A DNA stretch of 5,178 nucleotides, taken from assembly GCA_028293775.1 (NCBI GenBank), contig JAQGOD010000054.1:1-5178 (forward strand), written 5' to 3'. This document shows, piece by piece, positions 1 through 5,178 of this stretch. Source of the stretch: Gammaproteobacteria bacterium. Its GTDB lineage: Bacteria; Pseudomonadota; Gammaproteobacteria; Steroidobacterales; Steroidobacteraceae. Each line of letters starts with the position of its first letter. Within the stretch, counting starts at the first letter, position 1. A program made the position numbers and the translations under genes. The notes below the pieces were generated by a model that was not told the DNA's origin, did not search any database, and was given only the letters and a program-made list of their open reading frames with translations.

Positions 1-20
1 CCGGGTGCAAGATTGTGTTC

Positions 21-1676
21 ATGGAACACGCCTCCTCTACCCACCCTATCTTCAATCAAACCCCTCCGCTCGCGGAATACAACCGGTTTGCGAGCGACAA
101 AGCACTGCAGGAAGCCGTGCAACGCCAGGGCGCCGGGTGGGCGGCGCCGGAGCTCTTGGGCTCGGGGGGCGAGCTGGGTACGAACACTAACTACGAGCAC
201 GCCCGTCTGGCCAACCGCTTCACCCCGGTGCTGCACAGCTTCAACGCTCAGGGTGAGCGTATTGATTCGGTTGAATTCCATCCGTCATGGCATGCGCTGA
301 TGCAGGGGATCGCCGCGCGGGGTTACCACAGCAGTCCATGGACCCAAGAGCCCGGGAAGGCTGGTGCGCACGTGGCGCGAGCCGCCGGCTACTTCATGCA
401 AGCACAGATCGAGAGCGGCACGCTGTGTCCGACCACGATGACGTACGGCGCGATCGCGGCAATGCGCCGCGACCTATCGCTCGCTCGCGACTGGATACCT
501 ACGCTGCTCGTACGCGAATACGATCCGCGCGACATTTCCTTCGACGGCAAGCGCGGCGGTTTGATCGGCATGGGCATGACTGAGAAACAGGGTGGTTCCG
601 ATGTCCGCGCCAACACCACACGTGCGGTTCGCTCCGGCGACGGCTCCTATCGTATTACCGGGCACAAATGGTTCTTCTCCGCGCCGCAGTGCGATGCTCA
701 CCTGGTTCTGGCGCAAACGGACACGGGCCTATCGTGCTTTTTCATGCCGCGACGCCTCCCCGATGGGACCCTCAACGGCATTTACATTCAGCGCCTGAAG
801 GACAAACTGGGCAATTGCTCCAACGCTTCTTCCGAAGTCGAGTTCGTCGATGCATGGGCCTCTCTCTTGGGCGAGGAGGGCCGCGGCATTCCCACCATCC
901 TTGAGATGGGAACCTTCACTCGCTTGGATTGCTGCACGGGAAGCGCCGGTATGATGCGCCAGGCCGTCGTGCAGGCACTGCACCACGCCCAGCACCGCAA
1001 AGCTTTCGGATCCTTGTTGATCTCTCAGCCGTTGATGCGCAGCGTGCTTGCCGATCTGGCACTCGAATCGGAGGGCGCGACCGCCTTGAGCTTGCGGCTG
1101 GCCCGCGCTTTCGACAGCGAGCAACCGAGCGAGGTTGCCCTGCGCCGCGCGCTCACCTCCGCAGCCAAATTCTGGGTTTGTAAACGCGGCTGTGAATTGG
1201 CCGCGGAAGCCATGGAGGTATTGGGAGGCAACGGGTACACGGAAGAGTTGCCGCTGGCGCGTATCGTGCGCGAGATGCCGGTCAATTCCATCTGGGAAGG
1301 GTCGGGCAACATTATGTGTCTCGATGTATTGCGTGCCTTCGGAAGATCCAATACCACGCGTGAAGCAGTACTCGATGAACTCATCATCGCGCGAGGCGGC
1401 CATCGGTTCTACGACGCGTCCCTTACACGGTTCACGGCGAGCATCGATGCGCAGGACAAAGATGAAGCGCAGGCGCGGCGCTTCGCGCAGTCCTTGGTTA
1501 CGTTGATGCAGGCAAAGCTTTTGATCGCCGGCGCAACGGACGCTTCTTCGCGTGCGGTCGCCGAGGCCTTTTGTGCGACGCGCTTAGCCGAAAGCGGTTG
1601 GGGAGCGGTGTTCGGCGCAAGCGAAGCGCAAATCGACGCTGAGGCCATACTCACGCGCGCTTGGGATCAAGCCTAA
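21..1676 (+). CDS. aidB: AidB-like acyl-CoA dehydrogenase family flavoprotein
   Basis: This is a 551-residue protein (from ATG 21) of the acyl-CoA dehydrogenase superfamily, AidB branch. In E. coli, AidB (541 aa) is an FAD protein that binds DNA, is induced in the adaptive response to alkylation and has weak isovaleryl-CoA dehydrogenase activity. Visible AidB-type blocks are IFNQTPPL (10-17), LIGMGMTEKQGGSDV (181-195), GHKWFFSAPQCDAHLVLAQT (214-233), LKDKLGNCSNASSEVEF (259-275), AAKFWVCKRG (381-390), AMEVLGGNGY (397-406) and MPVNSIWEGSGNIMCLDVLR (419-438). Residues from about 441 onward form the extra C-terminal domain assigned to DNA binding in E. coli AidB. Here it is poorly conserved and slightly acidic. 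An in-frame GTG at 15 would add two residues, and the frame stays open to the window edge. ATG 21 is preferred because it places the IFNQ block at the usual distance from the N terminus; no clear Shine-Dalgarno is visible. The 3' end overlaps hemH tail to tail by 4 bp. Family call is firm; the DNA-protection role is inferred. Confidence 0.93.
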   Translation: MEHASSTHPIFNQTPPLAEYNRFASDKALQEAVQRQGAGWAAPELLGSGGELGTNTNYEHARLANRFTPVLHSFNAQGERIDSVEFHPSWHALMQGIAARGYHSSPWTQEPGKAGAHVARAAGYFMQAQIESGTLCPTTMTYGAIAAMRRDLSLARDWIPTLLVREYDPRDISFDGKRGGLIGMGMTEKQGGSDVRANTTRAVRSGDGSYRITGHKWFFSAPQCDAHLVLAQTDTGLSCFFMPRRLPDGTLNGIYIQRLKDKLGNCSNASSEVEFVDAWASLLGEEGRGIPTILEMGTFTRLDCCTGSAGMMRQAVVQALHHAQHRKAFGSLLISQPLMRSVLADLALESEGATALSLRLARAFDSEQPSEVALRRALTSAAKFWVCKRGCELAAEAMEVLGGNGYTEELPLARIVREMPVNSIWEGSGNIMCLDVLRAFGRSNTTREAVLDELIIARGGHRFYDASLTRFTASIDAQDKDEAQARRFAQSLVTLMQAKLLIAGATDASSRAVAEAFCATRLAESGWGAVFGASEAQIDAEAILTRAWDQA

Positions 1677-2710
1677 CGAAAGTTCAGGAGCCGCTTCTTG
1701 ACGAGAGACGCAAGCGCGACTGCGTGCTCGTCGCCGTCATTCAATCCCGGGACCAGCGTCAATCGCTCGCCGCCCCACTCCAGAAAACGGTCCCGGTATT
1801 CGATGGCCACTTCTTCCAGGGTTTCCAAGCAATCCACCGCAAACGACGGCGATGCCACCGTGACCTTGCGTACTCCCCGATCAACGAGTTCCTTGAGCTT
1901 GTCGAGCGTGTAAGGTTGCAGCCACGTTACCCTGCCGAATCGCGACTGATAGCAGTGAGACCACTCGGTCTCGCCGAGCCCCAGCCGGCCAACCACCAAC
2001 CGGCTCGTCTCCTCGGTCTGACGCTGATAAGGATCTCCTTTGGAGACGTAAGAGGCCGGAATCCCATGATAGGAAAATAACAAATGCGAGCGCTCGCCGA
2101 CCTCGGCCCAGTGTCTTTGAACTTGGCCGGCCAAGGCGTCGATGAATCCCGGGTCATCATGATAGTCGTTGATGAAACGCAGCTCCGGCAGTGATCGCCA
2201 TCGCTTGAGCGCGCGATTGGTCCCGTCGACGACCGATCCGGTGGTCGAGGAGCAATATTGCGGATACAAAGGAAGGACCAGCAGCTTATCCACGCCCTGC
2301 TCTGCGAAGGACTGGATAGCCCGCTCGATGGCGGGCTTGCCATACGTCATGGCAAGTTCTACCTGCACCCCGCTCCCGAAATCTGCCCGCAGGAGAGAGC
2401 CAATTTTTGCTGCGAGACGTTTCGAATACACCGCCAAGGGCGAGCCCTCGCTCATCCAAATCCTTCGATAGTTGCGCGCCGTCCGCAGTGGGCGGAAAGG
2501 CAGCACCACACCGTAAAGCAGCGGCAGCCAAATGAATCGCGGTGTGTCGATGACGCGCCGATCAGCCAGGAATTCCTGCAAGTACCGTTGTACGGCGAAG
2601 TACGAAGGCGAATCCGGCGTGCCCAAATTAACGAGCAGTACGCCGGTGCGAGGCACCCTAGTCGGTTCGTTTAACGCTGTGGCAGGCGCCGCGGCGTGAA
2701 AATAAGGCAT
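1673..2710 (-). CDS. hemH: Ferrochelatase (protoporphyrin ferrochelatase)
   Basis: This 345-residue protein is ferrochelatase, which inserts Fe2+ into protoporphyrin IX to make protoheme, the last step of the classical heme pathway. It acts in the cytoplasm or at the inner membrane face. The N-terminal family block GVLLVNLGTPDSPS lies at 23-36. LLVLPLYPQYCSSTTGSV (143-160) is the typical core. FSYHGIPASYVSKGDPY (212-228) carries the catalytic histidine, H215. SPSFAVDCLETLEE (287-300) carries the conserved acidic residue, E296 by alignment with known enzymes. The chain is about 25 residues longer than E. coli HemH (320 aa), mostly from an N-terminal extension before residue 22. No C-terminal cysteine cluster is present, so a [2Fe-2S] centre of the animal type is not expected. 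The ATG at 2710 is supported by a GAGGA Shine-Dalgarno nine bases upstream. The gene is divergent from modB and overlaps the end of aidB by 4 bp. Confidence 0.97.
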   Translation of the reverse strand: MPYFHAAAPATALNEPTRVPRTGVLLVNLGTPDSPSYFAVQRYLQEFLADRRVIDTPRFIWLPLLYGVVLPFRPLRTARNYRRIWMSEGSPLAVYSKRLAAKIGSLLRADFGSGVQVELAMTYGKPAIERAIQSFAEQGVDKLLVLPLYPQYCSSTTGSVVDGTNRALKRWRSLPELRFINDYHDDPGFIDALAGQVQRHWAEVGERSHLLFSYHGIPASYVSKGDPYQRQTEETSRLVVGRLGLGETEWSHCYQSRFGRVTWLQPYTLDKLKELVDRGVRKVTVASPSFAVDCLETLEEVAIEYRDRFLEWGGERLTLVPGLNDGDEHAVALASLVKKRLLNFR

Positions 2711-2719
2711 TGATCGGAT

Positions 2720-2724
2720 TCCTC
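2720..2724 (-). promoter_or_regulatory. Ribosome binding site of hemH
   Basis: The minus strand reads GAGGA here, nine bases before the hemH ATG. It supports that start codon over downstream alternatives. The site lies partly inside a perfect 8-bp palindrome, CCTCGAGG (2721-2728). Confidence 0.75.
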
Positions 2725-2741
2725 GAGGTGAGTCGCCCGCA

Positions 2742-2751
2742 CAGTATACTG
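2742..2751. promoter_or_regulatory. Palindromic candidate divergent -10 element for hemH and modB
   Basis: CAGTATACTG is a perfect 10-bp palindrome in the middle of the 81-bp region between the divergent hemH and modB genes. It gives TATACT, one base off the sigma-70 -10 consensus, on the plus strand (2745-2750) and equally on the minus strand (2748-2743). Transcription starting about 7 bases downstream would give leaders of roughly 25 nt for hemH and 35 nt for modB. No convincing -35 box sits 17 bp upstream on either strand: the minus strand has CTTAAG (2771-2766) at exactly that spacing, a poor match. It could instead be a transcription factor site. Inference from sequence only. Confidence 0.45.
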
Positions 2752-2764
2752 CTTGATGAATGCA

Positions 2765-2780
2765 GCTTAAGTACTTCAGC
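2765..2780. promoter_or_regulatory. Imperfect dyad upstream of modB, possible operator
   Basis: A 16-bp inverted repeat, GCTTAAGTACTTCAGC, has a perfect AAGTACTT core (2769-2776) and matching GCT/AGC ends, with one mismatched pair between them. It lies between the candidate -10 palindrome and the modB start, where a repressor site would be expected. It does not resemble the ModE operator pattern (CGnTATA-type half sites with a spacer), so regulation by molybdate through ModE is not supported. It may be chance. Confidence 0.25.
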
Positions 2781-2791
2781 GTAAGCGGCCG

Positions 2792-3484
2792 ATGACGTGG
2801 CTCACTGCCAATGAGAGCCAGGCACTCTACTTGAGCTTGAGTGTCGCGACGCGCAGCGTGTTATTCAGCCTGCCTTTCGCTGTCTTGGTCGCTTGGATTT
2901 TGACCCGCGGACGGTTTTTTGGGCGAACAATTTTTGATGCCATCGTACACCTGCCGCTGGTTTTGCCGCCGGTTGTGGTCGGTTACCTGCTGCTGCTGTT
3001 GTTCGGTGCCCGCGGTCCCATCGGCGGCTGGCTGGAACGCACACTCGGCGTTGAACTGATCTTCACGCGCAACGGTGCGGCCCTGGCTACCGCTGTCATG
3101 TCATTTCCCTTGATGGTGCGCGCCATGCGAATTTCACTCGAGCATGTTGATCGTGGATTGGAGGATGTCGCGCGCACCTTGGGTGCAGGCGCGCTCGACC
3201 GGTTCGCCACAATCACCCTGCCCTTGATGCTGCCCGGTGTACTGGCAGGCGCCATTACCGCATTTTCCGCAGCGCTCGGCGAGTTTGGCGCAGTCATTAC
3301 GTTCGTTTCCAACATTCCCGGGGAGACTCGGACTCTGCCCCTCGCCCTGTATACGGCGTTGCAAACACCGGGCGGCGACGGCGCCGCGGCCCGCCTCGCA
3401 TTGCTCTCGTGCATCCTCGGCCTCGGCGGCCTGGTGTTGTCGGAATGGTTCGCCCACCGGCTGCGCCGATTGTTGGGGCGCTGA
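2792..3484 (+). CDS. modB: Molybdate ABC transporter permease ModB
   Basis: This 230-residue inner-membrane protein is the permease of the molybdate importer. It would form a homodimer that pairs with two ModC ATPases. E. coli ModB is 229 aa and, as recalled, nearly collinear. Hydrophobic segments lie at about 14-36, 47-71, 95-115, 143-170 and 202-220, consistent with five membrane spans. Family signatures are HLPLVLPPVVVGYLLL (53-68), VMSFPLMVRAMR (102-113), the cytoplasmic EAA coupling loop LEDVARTLGAG (123-133) that contacts ModC, and LGEFGAVITFVSNIPGETRT (162-181). ATG 2792 matches the normal N terminus, but no good Shine-Dalgarno precedes it. The stop TGA shares its final A with the modC ATG, so the two are probably one translationally coupled operon. 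No modA precedes it; only 81 bp separate it from divergent hemH. A tungstate or other oxyanion permease is the main alternative, less likely given the close ModB match. Confidence 0.95.
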   Translation: MTWLTANESQALYLSLSVATRSVLFSLPFAVLVAWILTRGRFFGRTIFDAIVHLPLVLPPVVVGYLLLLLFGARGPIGGWLERTLGVELIFTRNGAALATAVMSFPLMVRAMRISLEHVDRGLEDVARTLGAGALDRFATITLPLMLPGVLAGAITAFSAALGEFGAVITFVSNIPGETRTLPLALYTALQTPGGDGAAARLALLSCILGLGGLVLSEWFAHRLRRLLGR

Positions 3485-4563
3485 TGCTTCATGTGGCCGT
3501 CCTCAAGCATCGGGGTGCGTTTACGCTGAATGCCAAATTCGACTTGCCCAGTCCGGGGGTCGTAGCGTTGTTTGGCCGTTCCGGCTGCGGCAAAACAACA
3601 CTGGTCGATATCGTTGCCGGCTTGCTCAATGCCGATGCGGGAAGGGTCGCGCTGGGCGATACCGTTCTGCTGGACACCGCGCAACACATCGACGTTCCGC
3701 CCGAGCGGCGCCGGATCGGGTATGTGTTCCAAGATGCGCGATTGTTTCCCCATTTGAACGTGGCAGCAAACTTGAAGTATGCCCGCAAGCGCGCGGCCGT
3801 TGCGCCCTTCATCGATGTCGACTCGGTCGTTGACCTCCTGGATTTGGGTTTGCTCATGCAGCGTCGCACGCATCGGTTGTCGGGCGGCGAGCGCCAACGC
3901 GTCGCCATCGGCCGAGCGCTGCTTTCGCAGCCCCGCCTTTTATTATTGGATGAGCCGTTAGCTTCCCTTGATGCTTCGCGTCGCGAAGAGGTGCTGCCGT
4001 ACCTTGAAACCCTGCGTGACCAATTGGGAATCCCCATGGTGTACGTCAGCCATAATTTCGACGAAGTGCTAAGGCTGGCCACGCATCTGGTGTTGATGGA
4101 ATCAGGCAAGAGCATCGCCCAGGGAAACCTGAGCGAGATGAGCTTGAACTCCCAGCTGCGCGCGATCATCGGCGCCGATGCGGTGGGGGCAATTGTCGAC
4201 GGCACGGTGCTGGGCATCGATCCGTCGAGCGGGCTGACGCGTGTGAAGGTGGGGCAAGGAGAACTCAAGGTGCATTTTGCGAATGCCGCTCAAGGGACGA
4301 AGCTGCGCGTGCAATTGTTGGCCCGCGATCTCATCGTTGCCACTCGGGCGCCGGAGCAATTAAGCGTGCGCAACTGCCTGACAGGCACGGTCATCGAGGT
4401 GATGGGTGATGATGCGGAGTCCGATCTCATCGCCATCAATATCGGCGGCACCATCATCATGGCGCGGGTCACCAAAGCCGCTACGCGCGAACTCGGACTG
4501 AGCGCCGGAATAGCCGTGTGGGCGCTGGTCAAGACCGCATCGCTTCGCCCGCACCCTATTTGA
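3484..4563 (+). CDS. modC: Molybdate ABC transporter ATP-binding protein ModC
   Basis: This 359-residue protein (E. coli ModC is about 352) is the cytoplasmic ATPase that powers molybdate import through ModB. The ABC domain shows Walker A GRSGCGKTT (31-39), Q-loop Q83 in YVFQDARLFPH (80-90), signature LSGGERQRV (132-140), Walker B LLLLDEP (152-158), D-loop SLDA (161-164) and switch histidine H190 in YVSHNFDEV (187-195). The C-terminal part (about 235-355) is the TOBE/Mop regulatory domain; SVRNCLTGTVIEV (294-306) and GGTIIMARVT (321-330) are its recognisable strands, and in related ModC proteins it binds oxyanion. The frame also opens at GTG 3409, but ATG 3484 gives the normal N terminus and forms a TGATG one-base overlap with the modB stop, suggesting translational coupling. 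TTGGGG just upstream is only a weak ribosome site. Its stop overlaps the convergent nitroreductase by 8 bp. Confidence 0.96.
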   Translation: MLHVAVLKHRGAFTLNAKFDLPSPGVVALFGRSGCGKTTLVDIVAGLLNADAGRVALGDTVLLDTAQHIDVPPERRRIGYVFQDARLFPHLNVAANLKYARKRAAVAPFIDVDSVVDLLDLGLLMQRRTHRLSGGERQRVAIGRALLSQPRLLLLDEPLASLDASRREEVLPYLETLRDQLGIPMVYVSHNFDEVLRLATHLVLMESGKSIAQGNLSEMSLNSQLRAIIGADAVGAIVDGTVLGIDPSSGLTRVKVGQGELKVHFANAAQGTKLRVQLLARDLIVATRAPEQLSVRNCLTGTVIEVMGDDAESDLIAINIGGTIIMARVTKAATRELGLSAGIAVWALVKTASLRPHPI

Positions 4564-5062
4564 CCTTCGTGCCCAAGTGAAGGATGGCTACGATGTGGTC
4601 ATCCTGCGCAAGGCCGACCGCCCTCTTGACGCCGGCACTGTATGCCGGAGGGCCTGTTTTCCACATGACGCCGTATCCCAAATCGTTGGCGGCCAGCAAA
4701 AGATTTTCCACCGCCGCGCCAACCGCGATGACCTGCTCAATCTCGGGGACCTTTGGAATGTCCTTCCTCACCGCGCAACCGGCTATCACGATGCTCGGGG
4801 AACGCCTTATTTTCTCGCGTTCGAGCTCCATTTGCTCGTCCGTAAAAGTCGGTATCTGGTCTTTACGCGCCGCCGCGACTGCATTGGCGAAGGGCTCACG
4901 CGCGGCTCCATTCACGACGATGAAGCGCCAGGGTTTCAAGCGCCCGTGATCCGGCGCGCGTGCGGCAGCTTGCAAAAGCCGATCCAGTTCCTCCGCAGTC
5001 GGCCCTGGCTCTGCCACGGCCTTGGCGGTCGAACGTGAGGCGATTGCATCGAATAGTTCCAT
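4556..5062 (-). CDS. Nitroreductase family protein, YdjA-like
   Basis: This 168-residue protein belongs to the FMN-dependent nitroreductase superfamily and looks closest to the small YdjA subgroup. Such proteins are cytoplasmic homodimers that reduce nitro compounds or other electron acceptors with NAD(P)H; the physiological substrate is usually unknown. Visible features are the N-terminal RST motif (10-12) where the family binds FMN phosphate, AEPGPT (17-22), RAPDH (35-39) and PWRFIVV (44-50), a helical linker with a charged stretch (75-87), VGAAVENLLLAANDLGYGVMW (114-134) in the dimer and FMN region, and the terminal strand ILHLGTK (160-166). It stops right after this strand, so it lacks about 15 residues found at the C terminus of E. 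coli YdjA (183 aa). The ATG at 5062 is supported by AGGGG seven bases upstream. The gene converges on modC with an 8-bp overlap and appears to be transcribed on its own. Confidence 0.9.
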   Translation of the reverse strand: MELFDAIASRSTAKAVAEPGPTAEELDRLLQAAARAPDHGRLKPWRFIVVNGAAREPFANAVAAARKDQIPTFTDEQMELEREKIRRSPSIVIAGCAVRKDIPKVPEIEQVIAVGAAVENLLLAANDLGYGVMWKTGPPAYSAGVKRAVGLAQDDHIVAILHLGTKVK

Positions 5063-5069
5063 TAGAACA

Positions 5070-5074
5070 CCCCT
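5070..5074 (-). promoter_or_regulatory. Ribosome binding site of the nitroreductase gene
   Basis: The minus strand reads AGGGG followed by TG, ending seven bases before the ATG at 5062. The spacing and match support this start codon. Confidence 0.7.
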
Positions 5075-5159
5075 GTATGGCCGTGTAAGGAGATAAGGCG
5101 AAGCTACCCTAAGCTTTCAGCTATGATTTGCGCCCGAGATGCCGATTGCGGCGCTCGGA

Positions 5160-5165
5160 ATTATA
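5160..5165 (-). promoter_or_regulatory. Candidate -10 box for the nitroreductase gene
   Basis: The minus strand carries a perfect sigma-70 -10 hexamer, TATAAT, here. A start about 7 bases downstream (near 5153) would give a leader of about 90 nt before the ATG at 5062. The expected -35 position, around 5183-5188, is beyond the window end, so the promoter cannot be completed from this sequence. Confidence 0.4.
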
Positions 5166-5178
5166 CCCGTTCGTTTGT

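Noticed and set aside
729..1403. A 224-codon open frame on the minus strand inside aidB
   Set aside because: It is antisense to a well conserved acyl-CoA dehydrogenase core and its translation resembles no known family.
3409..3483. An upstream GTG start for modC, adding 25 residues
   Set aside because: The added sequence is encoded within the modB 3' end, has no counterpart in ModC proteins, and the ATG at 3484 fits both the family N terminus and the TGATG coupling with modB.
2983..3897. A 304-codon open frame on the minus strand across the modB-modC junction
   Set aside because: It lies entirely antisense to two clearly recognised genes, its translation shows no familiar domain, and it is rich in Arg, Pro, Ser and Ala as expected for a shadow frame in GC-rich coding DNA.
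3489..4268. A 259-codon open frame on the minus strand inside modC
   Set aside because: It is antisense to the conserved ATPase domain, has low-complexity Ser/Arg-rich composition and no recognisable motif.
5086..5092. AAGGAG-like sequence on the plus strand resembling a Shine-Dalgarno
   Set aside because: No start codon follows at a suitable distance, so it is probably coincidental.
5123..5178. Short plus-strand frames open to the right edge, from ATG 5123 and ATG 5139
   Set aside because: Neither has a usable ribosome binding site and only 13-18 codons are visible, too little to recognise. A divergent gene may start here but cannot be supported.
1..5178. Mobile element, CRISPR array, tRNA/rRNA or phage-defence content
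   Set aside because: No transposase or integrase, no regularly spaced repeats, no cloverleaf or rRNA sequence and no defence domains were seen; coding density is high with conserved housekeeping families.

Overview
The window looks like a stretch of ordinary chromosome from a GC-rich proteobacterium, most likely a gammaproteobacterium. This rests on close resemblance, recalled from memory, of AidB, HemH, ModB, ModC and a YdjA-type nitroreductase to their E. coli counterparts. No database search was possible. Five protein-coding genes fill nearly all of the sequence, and all five frames look intact.

Layout: an AidB-type acyl-CoA dehydrogenase homologue (about 21-1676, +) runs tail to tail into ferrochelatase hemH (1673-2710, -). 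Their stop codons are interlocked by 4 bp. hemH is divergent from a molybdate ABC transporter pair, modB (2792-3484, +) and modC (3484-4563, +), across an 81-bp intergenic region. That region contains a perfect palindrome carrying a -10-like TATACT on both strands. modB and modC share one nucleotide (TGATG). modC runs tail to tail, with an 8-bp overlap, into a short YdjA-like nitroreductase (4556-5062, -). The last 116 bp (5063-5178) hold that gene's ribosome binding site and a -10-like TATAAT on the minus strand. Nothing else there can be called with confidence.

How the genes fit together: ModB is the membrane permease and ModC the ATPase of molybdate uptake. The usual periplasmic binding protein gene, modA, is not in the window and cannot fit in front of modB, so it must lie elsewhere or be replaced. 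HemH inserts ferrous iron into protoporphyrin IX, the last step of protoheme synthesis. AidB and the nitroreductase are flavoproteins (FAD and FMN respectively by family). I see no strong evidence that all five act in one pathway; the only structural links are the shared hemH/modB promoter region and the tail overlaps.

I looked for mobile elements, CRISPR arrays, tRNA/rRNA genes, riboswitches, long repeats and coding sequence in alternative frames, and found none I could support. I do not think this window contains a previously undescribed system. The most checkable points are the missing modA, the symmetric divergent promoter, the two stop-to-stop overlaps and the net acidic C-terminal domain of the AidB homologue.
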